In this document: positions 1-7,753 of the stretch, in pieces
How positions within the stretch are numbered: the stretch's first letter is position 1
How the letters are laid out: each line of letters opens with the position of its first letter
NCBI RefSeq assembly: GCF_009363155.1
Contig: NZ_CP045302.1
Location: 4,075,001 to 4,139,000 of the forward strand
Source of the DNA: Azotobacter salinestris
GTDB taxonomy: Bacteria > Pseudomonadota > Gammaproteobacteria > Pseudomonadales > Pseudomonadaceae
Direction: 5' to 3'
DNA: 64,000 nt
Program-made: the position numbers and the translations under genes
Notes under the pieces: generated by a model
Told to the model about the DNA's origin: nothing
The model's database searches: none
Seen by the model: the letters and a program-made list of their open reading frames with translations, nothing else

Positions 1-71
1 AGACTGCCGCTCCCCGATTCCTGCCCGTACCGACGATCGTGCCCATTTCCCATGACCTTTGCGCCATACCC

Positions 72-782
72 GTGAGCCATGCCGTGTCCCGCCTGCGCGA
101 GGAGCGTCTGACACGCAGCCTGAAGCCCTTCCAGGCGCGCGGTTCGCGAACGCCACGCTGTCCGGCCTGCCGGGTACCCGTCAGCCATTGCCTGTGTGCC
201 TGGCGTCCGCGGATCGCAACCGAGTCCGGCGTCTGCCTGCTGATGCACGACATCGAGCCGCTCAAGCCGAGCAACACCGGATGGCTGATCGCCGACGTGG
301 TGGCCAATACCACCGCCTTCGGCTGGTCGCGTACCGCGGTGGATGCGCGTCTGCCGGCGCTGCTCGACGATCCGCAGTGGCAGCCCTATGTGGTGTTTCC
401 CGGCGAGTATGCGGCGCCGCAGCGGGTGGTGGGCGAGGTGTGCCGGGAGGAGGGTCGGCGGCCGCTGTTCATTCTCCTCGATGCCACCTGGACCGAGGCG
501 CGCAAGATGTTCCGCAAGAGCCCCTATCTCGATGATCTGCCGGTGCTCGGCCTGCAGCCGGAGCAGCTGTCGCGCTACCGTCTGCGCCGCTCGAAGCGCG
601 ACGACCACCTGTGCACCGCGGAGGTTGCCGCACTCTGCCTTGAGTTGGCTGGCGACGAGCGGGCTGGCGAGGCGTTGGCCGCCTACCTGGATGTGTTCAC
701 CGATCATTACCTGGCGGCCAAGCGGAATCGCCCCCTGGATTTCAACGACGAGCTTCATCGGCGCCTGCGTACCTTTCTCTGA
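72..782 (+). CDS. DTW-domain tRNA-uridine aminocarboxypropyltransferase (TapT/YfiP type)
   Basis: About 236 residues. A cysteine cluster near the N-terminus (CPACR...CLC, residues 30-42) precedes the DTW-domain signature LLDATWTEARKM near residues 135-146. Family members transfer the aminocarboxypropyl group of S-adenosylmethionine to a uridine in tRNA (acp3U47 for TapT). I chose the GTG that gives MSHAVSRLREERL because this is the usual family N-terminus; an in-frame GTG 33 bases upstream is also possible, and neither has a clear Shine-Dalgarno. The gene reads towards the response regulator downstream, with a stem-loop between them. Family assignment is firm; the exact tRNA site is inferred. 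Confidence 0.85.
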   Translation: MSHAVSRLREERLTRSLKPFQARGSRTPRCPACRVPVSHCLCAWRPRIATESGVCLLMHDIEPLKPSNTGWLIADVVANTTAFGWSRTAVDARLPALLDDPQWQPYVVFPGEYAAPQRVVGEVCREEGRRPLFILLDATWTEARKMFRKSPYLDDLPVLGLQPEQLSRYRLRRSKRDDHLCTAEVAALCLELAGDERAGEALAAYLDVFTDHYLAAKRNRPLDFNDELHRRLRTFL

Positions 783-868
783 GGCACGAAAACTCTGCGC
801 AGGACAAGCGAAGCGCCCCCGCCCGCCGCGAAAAACGCGTAAACTGCTGTTTTCCGCCTGAATGACCG

Positions 869-891
869 GCCACACCCGTCCTGCGGGTGTG
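869..891 (+). terminator. Stem-loop after the DTW gene
   Basis: A 9-bp perfect inverted repeat (CCACACCCG / CGGGTGTGG, 5-base loop) lies between the DTW gene and the response regulator. There is no T-run, so it may be a weak or Rho-assisted terminator, or an RNA-stabilising hairpin. Confidence 0.45.
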
Positions 892-965
892 GAGCCGCTG
901 GTCAGATTGTCCTGTCCCGGCTCGCTGTCGCATCAGGTCTACACGACAAGAAACGGGATCCGCCA

Positions 966-1613
966 ATGCTTTCTTATGAAATCCTGATCGCCGATGACCA
1001 TCCGCTGTTTCGCAGTGCCTTGCAGCAGGCCCTGACCCTCGGGCTGGGTCCCGTGGTGCGGCTGGTGGAGGCGGACAGCATCGCCGCGCTGGAGGCCCGC
1101 CTCGAGGAAAAGGCGGACTGGGACCTGGTCCTGCTCGATCTCAACATGCCTGGCGCTCATGGTTTTTCCGGGCTGGTCCTGCTGCGCGGACAGTACCCGC
1201 AGATTCCGGTGGTGATGATCTCTGCCCAGGAGGACGCCGCAGTGGTGGCGAGAGCCCGCGAATTCGGTGCGTCCGGCTTCATTCCCAAATCGAGTCCCCT
1301 GGAGACCCTGCAGCAGGCGGTGCGTGCGGTGCTCGACGGCGACGAGTGGTGGCCCCCGCAGATCCAGGAAACGGTCAGCGTTTCCGCCGAGGCCAAGGCC
1401 GCCAGCGCCGGCCTGGCCAGCCTGACGCCCCAGCAGTTCCGCGTGCTGAGCATGGTCTGCGACGGTCTGCTGAACAAGCAGATCGCTTATGAGCTGAACG
1501 TCTCCGAAGCGACCGTCAAGGCCCATGTGACGGCGATCTTCCGCAAGCTCGGAGTGCGCACCCGCACCCAGGCGGCCCTGCTGCTGCAGCAGCTGGAGTC
1601 GCTGCCGGCCTGA
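966..1613 (+). CDS. erdR: NarL/LuxR-family response regulator, ErdR-like
   Basis: 215 residues. The receiver domain (about 1-125) has the acidic pair ADDHP at 9-13, the phosphoacceptor Asp58 in LLDLNMPG, and the conserved Lys in FIPKSS. A LuxR-type HTH follows at about 148-205 (LTPQQFRVLSMVCDGLLNKQIA ... VSEATVKAHV, with a break). This is the usual two-domain layout. ErdR controls ethanol oxidation and acetyl-CoA synthetase genes in Pseudomonas; I assign the name from the sequence and, from memory, from a DTW gene lying nearby in P. aeruginosa. No cognate kinase is adjacent. Another regulator of the AgmR/ErdR subfamily is the alternative. Confidence 0.75.
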   Translation: MLSYEILIADDHPLFRSALQQALTLGLGPVVRLVEADSIAALEARLEEKADWDLVLLDLNMPGAHGFSGLVLLRGQYPQIPVVMISAQEDAAVVARAREFGASGFIPKSSPLETLQQAVRAVLDGDEWWPPQIQETVSVSAEAKAASAGLASLTPQQFRVLSMVCDGLLNKQIAYELNVSEATVKAHVTAIFRKLGVRTRTQAALLLQQLESLPA

Positions 1614-1636
1614 GCCGCCGATGCAGCCGCCGCTCG

Positions 1637-2563
1637 TCAAGCGATCGGCGGCAGGACAATCTCGTCGCTGCGCCGCACTCCGGCGGTCAGTGCCCGGCAC
1701 TGTTCGAGAAATTCGCGCATGGCCGCGGTATGCAGCTTCTGCTTGTGCCAGAGGAAGCAGAACTGTCGCCTCAGATCCAGCTCTGGAGTTTCCACCGGCA
1801 CCAGGCTGCCGCGGCGAAAGGCGTCGCGCAGGGCCAGGCGGGAGATGCAGCCGATTCCCAGGCTGGACTCGACCGCACGCTTGATCGCCTCGGTATGCTC
1901 CAGCTCCAGACGGATATTCAGCGCCGGGCAATGATGGCGCATGGCCTGATCGAAGGTCAGGCGCGTGCCTGAGCCCTGTTCGCGAAGGATCCAGGCCTCG
2001 CCGACGAGCTCGCCCAGACTCGCCCGGCCGCGCTGCGCCAAGGGGTGCTGCGGGGCGCAGAACACCACCAGTTCGTCTTCCACCCAGGGCTGCAGCTCCA
2101 CGTCGGGATGCTGGCAGCTGCCCTCGATCAGGCCGAGATCCAGTTCGTGATTGGCCACCTGCTGGACGATGTGCGCAGTGTTCTGCACGTGCAGCCGGAC
2201 CCGCGACTCCGGGTGGCGCTGCATGAAGGCGCCGATCAGTAGGGTCGCCAGGTAGTTGCCCACGGTCAGCGTGGCGCCCACGGCCAGCGAGCCGAACCCC
2301 TCCTTGCCATTGAGCAGCTCCTCGATCTCCCGTGCCTGGTTGAGCAGCGCCATCGCCTGGGGCAGCAATTGCCGGCCCAGGGCATTGAGCTTCAGGCGCT
2401 TGCCGGCGCGATCGAAGAGCAGGCAGTCGGACTGGCGCTCGAGTTCAGTCAGCGAGGTACTGGCCGCCGACTGGGAGAGGGCGAGGGATTCGGCCGCGCG
2501 GGTGACGCTTTCCAGACGGGCCACGGCGGCGAAGACCTCAAGCTGGCGCAGGGTGAATCGCAT
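1637..2563 (-). CDS. finR: LysR-family regulator FinR
   Basis: 308 residues with an N-terminal winged HTH (MRFTLRQLEVFAAVARLESV..., about 1-60) and a C-terminal effector-binding fold. It is divergent from fpr and shares a short intergenic region with it, which is the arrangement known in Pseudomonas, where FinR activates ferredoxin-NADP reductase genes under redox or sulfur stress. Two LysR-type sites lie directly upstream of its start codon, consistent with control of fpr plus autoregulation. The family is certain; the name rests on the fpr linkage. Confidence 0.85.
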   Translation of the reverse strand: MRFTLRQLEVFAAVARLESVTRAAESLALSQSAASTSLTELERQSDCLLFDRAGKRLKLNALGRQLLPQAMALLNQAREIEELLNGKEGFGSLAVGATLTVGNYLATLLIGAFMQRHPESRVRLHVQNTAHIVQQVANHELDLGLIEGSCQHPDVELQPWVEDELVVFCAPQHPLAQRGRASLGELVGEAWILREQGSGTRLTFDQAMRHHCPALNIRLELEHTEAIKRAVESSLGIGCISRLALRDAFRRGSLVPVETPELDLRRQFCFLWHKQKLHTAAMREFLEQCRALTAGVRRSDEIVLPPIA

Positions 2564-2596
2564 ATCTATATAACCGATTATCCATATCTTGATAAT
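2564..2596. promoter_or_regulatory. Candidate FinR operator region
   Basis: A LysR-type box ATC-N9-GAT (2564-2578) abuts a second inverted repeat ATTATC-N8-GATAAT (2577-2596). Both lie immediately upstream of the fpr -35 element and against the finR start codon, the usual place for a LysR activator site with negative autoregulation. Confidence 0.6.
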
Positions 2597-2600
2597 TTAC

Positions 2601-2629
2601 TTAACAGATAGTTTGCCGGCTCCTAGAAT
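2601..2629 (+). promoter_or_regulatory. Predicted sigma-70 promoter of fpr
   Basis: TTAACA (-35), a 17-base spacer and TAGAAT (-10) stand about 46 bases before the fpr ATG, directly downstream of the proposed FinR sites. Spacing is ideal; the -35 hexamer is a partial match. Confidence 0.6.
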
Positions 2630-2675
2630 TGGCGGCAATCCTGCCGCCAGGCAGCACCAGCCGAAGGAGCCCCTA

Positions 2676-3452
2676 ATGAGCAATCTGAACGTAGAGCGTG
2701 TCCTCAGTGTTCATCACTGGAACGATACCCTGTTCAGTTTCAAGACCACCCGCAACCCCGGCCTGCGTTTCGAGAACGGTCAGTTCGTGATGATCGGCCT
2801 CGAGGTCGAGGGGCGCCCCCTGATGCGGGCCTACAGCATTGCCAGCCCGAACTACGAGGAGCATCTCGAGTTCTTTAGCATCAAGGTGCAGAACGGTCCG
2901 CTCACTTCGCGCCTGCAGCACCTGAAGGAGGGCGACGAGCTGATGGTCAGCCGCAAGCCCACCGGTACCCTGGTGACCGGCGACCTGCTGCCCGGCAAGC
3001 ACCTCTACATGCTCAGCACCGGCACTGGCCTTGCGCCCTTCATGAGCCTGATCCAGGATCCGGAGGTCTACGAGCGTTTCGAGAAGGTGGTGCTGATCCA
3101 CGGCGTGCGTCAGGTCAGCGAGCTGGCCTATCAGCAGTTCATCACCGAGCACCTGCCGCAGAACGAGTACTTCGGCGATGCGGTGAGGGAAAAGCTGATC
3201 TACTACCCGACCGTCACCCGCGAGCCCTATCGCAATCAGGGGCGCCTCACCGATCTGATGCGCAACGGCAAGCTGTTCGAGGATATCGGCCTGCCGCCGC
3301 TCAACCCGCAGGACGACCGCGCGATGATCTGTGGCAGCCCGAGCATGCTCGACGAGACCTGCGAGGTGCTGGACAGCTTCGGCCTGAAGATCTCTCCGCG
3401 CATGGGCGAGCCGGGCGACTACCTGATCGAGCGCGCCTTCGTCGAGAAGTAG
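2676..3452 (+). CDS. fpr: Ferredoxin-NADP(+) reductase
   Basis: 258 residues. The start used is the ATG behind GAAGGAG, giving MSNLNVERV. The FAD-binding barrel carries RAYSIAS (RxYS-type motif, about residues 49-55), and the C-terminal NAD(P) domain carries GTGLAPFMS and CGSPSML. The C-terminus ends AFVEK, as in the bacterial subclass of short reductases. It exchanges electrons between NADPH and ferredoxin or flavodoxin, supporting oxidative-stress defence and Fe-S metabolism. It is divergent from finR, which probably activates it, and is closed by a strong terminator facing trmO. Confidence 0.95.
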   Translation: MSNLNVERVLSVHHWNDTLFSFKTTRNPGLRFENGQFVMIGLEVEGRPLMRAYSIASPNYEEHLEFFSIKVQNGPLTSRLQHLKEGDELMVSRKPTGTLVTGDLLPGKHLYMLSTGTGLAPFMSLIQDPEVYERFEKVVLIHGVRQVSELAYQQFITEHLPQNEYFGDAVREKLIYYPTVTREPYRNQGRLTDLMRNGKLFEDIGLPPLNPQDDRAMICGSPSMLDETCEVLDSFGLKISPRMGEPGDYLIERAFVEK

Positions 3453-3471
3453 AAGCGCATTTTTCTCTCGC

Positions 3472-3501
3472 GAAGCCCGGCCTGTCCGGGCTTCTTCGTT
3501 T
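3472..3501. terminator. Terminator between fpr and trmO
   Basis: Perfect 9-bp stem GAAGCCCGG / CCGGGCTTC with a 5-base loop and a T-rich tail (TTCGTTTCT) on the + strand. It sits between two convergent genes and may serve both. Confidence 0.8.
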
Positions 3502-3513
3502 CTGGTACGCGGC

Positions 3514-4206
3514 TCAGGCCTGCAGCACTTCCAGCACGCGGATTCGTCCCGGCTGCGGGTAATGCCAGCGCACCTCCACATCCCAGAACCGCACCCCATA
3601 GCGACGCGAGGGCTCCGGTACCTGGTAGGCCGGGCGCGGATCCTGGGCCAGGCATTGCTCGATCAGCTCGACCAGCGGCTCGCCGAGGCGAGTGGCCTGT
3701 GCCTGCGCCTGCAGTCGTGCCGATTCGCTCCAGTCGACGGGAATCGCCGGCGGCGGCGCCTCGGCGATAGCGTTGCGGGCCTGCAGAAGACAGTCTGCAT
3801 AGGGGACGTAGGGCTTGATGTCGAGCACCGGGGTACCGTCCAGAAGATCGATGCCGGACAGCCACAGGCGTCCTGCCTCGACCTTCTCCAGCCTGACCAC
3901 CGACTGGCCGATACCATTGGGTCTGTGGGTCGAGCGGGTGGCGAACACCCCGAGCGAGCGGTTGCCGCCTAGGCGGGGAGGGCGGACCTTGAGGCGTGGT
4001 TTTTCCTCCAGGGCCTGATGGAAGAGGAACAGCAGCCAGACATGGCTGACCTGCTCGAGCCCCTCGACAGCCTGGCCCTGATCGAAGGGCGGCAGCAGCT
4101 CCAGCACACCTCGGGCGGCCGGCGCCAGTTGCGGCTGACGCGGAATGGCGAATTTTTCCTTGAAGCAGGAGCGCAGGTAGCCGATCGGCGAGACGGAATG
4201 GAGCAT
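3514..4206 (-). CDS. trmO: tRNA (adenine(37)-N6)-methyltransferase TrmO
   Basis: 230 residues starting MLHSVSPIGYLRSCFKEKF, the typical TsaA/TrmO N-terminus. The conserved family segments STHRPNGIG (about residues 97-105) and LDIKPYVPYAD (about 130-140) are present, and the C-terminal extension matches the gamma-proteobacterial form (about 230-235 residues). TrmO methylates N6 of t6A37 in tRNA-Thr reading ACY codons. The reading frame stays open upstream of the chosen ATG, but that part is not family-like. Confidence 0.9.
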   Translation of the reverse strand: MLHSVSPIGYLRSCFKEKFAIPRQPQLAPAARGVLELLPPFDQGQAVEGLEQVSHVWLLFLFHQALEEKPRLKVRPPRLGGNRSLGVFATRSTHRPNGIGQSVVRLEKVEAGRLWLSGIDLLDGTPVLDIKPYVPYADCLLQARNAIAEAPPPAIPVDWSESARLQAQAQATRLGEPLVELIEQCLAQDPRPAYQVPEPSRRYGVRFWDVEVRWHYPQPGRIRVLEVLQA

Positions 4207-4265
4207 GCTGGCAGGCGTATGCGGGCGGGCCGCCATGGTAGCGCATTCGCCGGACGTCTGCCCCT

Positions 4266-4517
4266 TCAGCGGGGGCTCTCGGCCCTGTGCGGATCGTTCT
4301 TGCGCAGACCACGGACGTTCATCAGCGCCAGGCACAGTTGCAGGACGATCAAGGCCCAGGCATGGGCATGCCAACCCCAGAGGACCCACAGGGCATTGCT
4401 GAGCAGGAAGCACCAGAAACCGATGGTGCGCCTGCGCAGATTCAGCGAGCCGATCAGCCAGGCTGCCACCACGGTGGCAACCATCGCTGGCCATTGGATG
4501 AGATCGAGCCAGTCCAC
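4266..4517 (-). CDS. Small membrane protein, unknown function
   Basis: 83 residues with three hydrophobic segments (about 10-22, 31-47 and 52-66), rich in Trp and Ala, and a charged tail (RGLRKNDPHRAESPR). It looks like an inner-membrane protein of the conserved hypothetical type often seen in Pseudomonas genomes. It lies between trmO and fumA on the same strand with no sign of operon fusion. No function can be assigned. Confidence 0.65.
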   Translation of the reverse strand: MDWLDLIQWPAMVATVVAAWLIGSLNLRRRTIGFWCFLLSNALWVLWGWHAHAWALIVLQLCLALMNVRGLRKNDPHRAESPR

Positions 4518-4649
4518 TGCGACAACCCTCCCGGCGTGCCAGCCGGCCGGGGGATAAGCAGGCCGGAGGCTTCTACCATTGAGAGCCTCCAGCGCAGCGG
4601 ACGTTCGGCGAGGCGCCCACCGCGATACGACGGGCGTTGCAGCAGGGGC

Positions 4650-6170
4650 TTACTTCAGTTGCACCAGGCTTTCGGCGATCTTCTGCTTCCAGATCTGCGG
4701 GCCGGTGATGTGCACCGACTCGCCCTTGGCGTCGACGGCCACGGTGACCGGCATGTCCTTGACCTCGAACTCGTAGATCGCTTCCATGCCCAGTTCCGGG
4801 AAGGCGATGGTCTTGGACGCCTTGATCGCCTGGGCGACCAGGTAGGCGGCGCCGCCGACGGCCATCAGGTACACGGCCTTGTTGTCCTTGATCGCCTCGA
4901 TGGCGATCGGGCCGCGCTCGGACTTGCCGATCATGCCCAGCAGGCCGGTGCTTTCCAGGATCTGACGGGTGAACTTGTCCATGCGGGTCGCGGTGGTCGG
5001 GCCGGCCGGGCCAACCACTTCGTCACGGACCGGATCGACCGGGCCGACGTAGTAGATGAAGCGGCCTTTCAGGTCCACCGGCAGCTGTTCACCGGCGTTC
5101 AGCATGTCGACCATGCGCTTGTGGGCGGCATCGCGGCCGGTCAGCATCTTGCCGTTGAGCAGCAGGGTCTCGCCCGGCTTCCAGCTCTGCACTTCTTCCG
5201 GGGTGACGGTGTCGAGGTTCACACGGCGAGCGCTCGGACCGGCTTCCCAGACGATTTCCGGGTAGGCGTCCAGGCTCGGGGCTTCCAGGCTGGCCGGGCC
5301 GGAGCCGTCGAGCACGAAGTGGGCATGACGGGTAGCGGCGCAGTTGGGGATCATGCACACCGGCAGGGAGGCGGCGTGGGTCGGGTAGTCCTTGATCTTC
5401 ACGTCGAGCACGGTGGTCAGGCCGCCCAGGCCCTGGGCGCCGATACCCAGCTGGTTGACCTTCTCGAACAGCTCGAGGCGCAGTTCCTCGATGCGGTTCT
5501 GCGGGCCGCGGGCCTTCAGCTCATGGATGTCGATCTCGTCCATCAGCGACTCCTTGGCGAGCAGGGCGGCCTTCTCGGCGGTACCGCCGATGCCGATGCC
5601 GAGCATGCCCGGCGGGCACCAGCCGGCACCCATTTCCGGCACGGTTTTCAGGACCCAGTCGACGATGGAGTCGGAGGGGTTGAGCATGCCCATCTTCGAC
5701 TTGTTCTCGGAGCCGCCGCCCTTGGCAGCGACGTCCACTTCCACCTTGTCGCCGGGGACGATGGAGTAGTGGATAACCGCCGGGGTGTTGTCCTTGGTGT
5801 TCTTGCGGCTACCGGCCGGATCGGCCAGGATCGAGGCGCGCAGGACGTTTTCCGGCAGGTTGTAGGCGCGGCGTACGCCCTCGTTGATCATGTCGTCTAC
5901 ACTCATGGTGGCGCCATCCCAGCGGACGTCCATGCCGACCCTGACGAACACGGTGACGATGCCGGTGTCCTGGCAGATCGGGCGATGACCGGTGGCGCAC
6001 ATGCGCGAGTTGATCAGAATCTGGGCAATGGAGTCGCGGGCAGCCGGCGACTCTTCGCGCAGGTAGGCCTCGTGCATGGCCTGGATGAAGTCGACGGGGT
6101 GGTAGTAGGAGATGAACTGCAGGGCGTCGGCGACGCTTTGAATCAGATCATCTTGCTTGATCACGGTCAT
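4650..6170 (-). CDS. fumA: Class I (Fe-S) fumarate hydratase
   Basis: 506 residues, full length for the class I homodimeric fumarases. The N-terminal alpha domain has the cysteine motif CATGHRPICQDTG (about residues 58-70), and further cysteines occur in AGWCPPG and MIPNCAATRH for the oxygen-sensitive [4Fe-4S] cluster. The C-terminal domain carries the conserved VGPAGPTTATRM. It interconverts fumarate and malate in the TCA cycle. The start codon is preceded by AAGGAGC. It is divergent from the diguanylate cyclase gene. Confidence 0.95.
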   Translation of the reverse strand: MTVIKQDDLIQSVADALQFISYYHPVDFIQAMHEAYLREESPAARDSIAQILINSRMCATGHRPICQDTGIVTVFVRVGMDVRWDGATMSVDDMINEGVRRAYNLPENVLRASILADPAGSRKNTKDNTPAVIHYSIVPGDKVEVDVAAKGGGSENKSKMGMLNPSDSIVDWVLKTVPEMGAGWCPPGMLGIGIGGTAEKAALLAKESLMDEIDIHELKARGPQNRIEELRLELFEKVNQLGIGAQGLGGLTTVLDVKIKDYPTHAASLPVCMIPNCAATRHAHFVLDGSGPASLEAPSLDAYPEIVWEAGPSARRVNLDTVTPEEVQSWKPGETLLLNGKMLTGRDAAHKRMVDMLNAGEQLPVDLKGRFIYYVGPVDPVRDEVVGPAGPTTATRMDKFTRQILESTGLLGMIGKSERGPIAIEAIKDNKAVYLMAVGGAAYLVAQAIKASKTIAFPELGMEAIYEFEVKDMPVTVAVDAKGESVHITGPQIWKQKIAESLVQLK

Positions 6171-6354
6171 GCTGCGCTCCTTATTGGGCAGGAACTTCGA
6201 TGCGCCGAACTCGTGTCCGGTGCGGAAAATCGCCGCAGTATAACGTGCCCGGGATGACCGGGAGCAACCGCTTGGGCCAAAGGCGTATGACGGCTAGGCA
6301 GGCGCTTGGACAGTCGGTAGAGTGTCCCATTGGCGTTGTCACGGGATGGACCCC

Positions 6355-7512
6355 ATGAACACTTCCACTATGCGGCTGGAGCCGCAGGCCTTGCAGCGTC
6401 TGCTGCTGCACAGGTTCGCCATGGCACTGGGAACCTACGCCCTGGCACTGCTGTTGCTGGCACTGGCGATGGCGACCGGGCATGTCCGGGTTCCGCCCGC
6501 CACGCTGCTGCTCGGCGGCATTCCCCTAGTATTCAGCCAACTGGTGTTCTTCCTGCTGCTGCGCAGCGGACGCAGCCTGCGCTTCCAGGATCCCGGAATG
6601 ATCGAGGCGCAGGTGCTGGTCGCCCTGTTCTGGCAGACAGTGCTGCTTGGCTGTCTGGACGACGAGGCCCGCGGTACCCTGATGGCATTCTATGTGCCGA
6701 TCCTGCTGTTCGGTCTCTTCCAGCTGCGTCCGCGTGCCTTCGTGCGGTGTGCGGTCTTCGCCTTCGTCGGCTTCGTCGCGCTCGAATGGCGGGACGCTTT
6801 CTTCCGGCCGCAGGCCTATGTCGAACCGCCTTTCCTGCAACTGGCAACCCTGTTCGTCTTGCTCTTCTGGCTCTGCCTGTTCGGCCGCTACATCAATGCG
6901 ATGCGCCAGCGCATGCGCCAGCGTCGCCATGCCCTGGTAGCGCACCAGAACACCCTGCGCGGCATGATGCGCCAGCTGGAGGACCAGGCTTCTACCGACG
7001 AGTTGACCGGGCTCTGCAATCGGCGGCATTTCCTGCGCCTGGCGGAGCGCGAGCTGCTCCATCTGCCGGCCCACGCCCAGTATGGCCTGGCCCTGATCGA
7101 TCTGGACCATTTCAAGCGCATCAACGACCGCTACGGACATGCGGCCGGGGACCGGGTCCTGCAGACCTTCGCGACGCTGGCGCAGGCCTGCCTGCGCGAG
7201 GGCGACGTGCTGGCCCGCTATGGTGGCGAGGAGTTCGTGCTGCTGCTGCCCAATGTGAATCTGGACCAGATTTCGGTCTGCTGCGAGCGGCTGCGCGAGG
7301 CTTTCGCCGCCGCCGAGCCTCTGGGGCTGTCGCTGGGGGGGCTCAGTCTGTCGATCGGCATGACTCGCCTGCAGCGTGGCGACAACCTGGACCTCGCCCT
7401 GCAGCGGGCCGATCAGGCCCTCTACCGGGCCAAGCACAACGGCCGGAACCGCTGCGAGGCAAGCTGGGAGCCCAGCGACGCCCATACCGATCGTCGCTCG
7501 GCTTCCTCCTGA
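6355..7512 (+). CDS. Membrane-anchored diguanylate cyclase, SadC-like
   Basis: About 385 residues. The N-terminal half has five to six hydrophobic segments (between about residues 20 and 185), followed by a short charged linker and a GGDEF domain. The active-site motif is GGEEF (about 290-294). An RxxD inhibitory site (REGD) stands exactly five residues upstream, so product inhibition by c-di-GMP is expected. It should make c-di-GMP from two GTP and promote sessile growth. Its place between fumA and pykA is, from memory, that of sadC in P. aeruginosa. An ATG nine bases upstream is an alternative start. A PilZ protein lies 3 kb downstream. Confidence 0.8.
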   Translation: MNTSTMRLEPQALQRLLLHRFAMALGTYALALLLLALAMATGHVRVPPATLLLGGIPLVFSQLVFFLLLRSGRSLRFQDPGMIEAQVLVALFWQTVLLGCLDDEARGTLMAFYVPILLFGLFQLRPRAFVRCAVFAFVGFVALEWRDAFFRPQAYVEPPFLQLATLFVLLFWLCLFGRYINAMRQRMRQRRHALVAHQNTLRGMMRQLEDQASTDELTGLCNRRHFLRLAERELLHLPAHAQYGLALIDLDHFKRINDRYGHAAGDRVLQTFATLAQACLREGDVLARYGGEEFVLLLPNVNLDQISVCCERLREAFAAAEPLGLSLGGLSLSIGMTRLQRGDNLDLALQRADQALYRAKHNGRNRCEASWEPSDAHTDRRSASS

Positions 7513-7519
7513 AGGAAAG

Positions 7520-7748
7520 ATGGCCGCCCGTCAGGCTGTGTGAAAGCTGCGGCGCTCGGGCTTGGTCATGCGGCGTTGCAATCAGGCCGGGACGCGGCGT
7601 CTCGGAGTGCGCGTTTACAGCATGTGAACTGCGCTTCTTCGCTGGATTGACTCGCAGCGCCCGCCCTGCGGGCCAGCTTCCGGCTGTTACTTCGCTGTGC
7701 CTGGCCTTCGCTCGCCATGTTCTCACACGGCTTGCCCTGGGCGGCCAT
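7520..7748. mobile_element. MITE-like inverted-repeat element
   Basis: About 230 bp bounded by imperfect 28-base inverted repeats (ATGGCCGCCC...GGCTGTGTGA at the left, its near complement at the right). It fills the gap between the cyclase stop and the convergent pykA stop and holds no recognisable gene. Ends of the GGCTGTGTGA type occur on several insertion sequences, so this may be a non-autonomous derivative. No clear target duplication was seen. Confidence 0.5.
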
Positions 7749-7753
7749 TCGGC

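Noticed and set aside
4287..6257. A 656-codon open frame opposite fumA
   Set aside because: It is a shadow of the clear fumarase gene on the other strand and has the His/Asp/Gly-rich composition of antisense frames.
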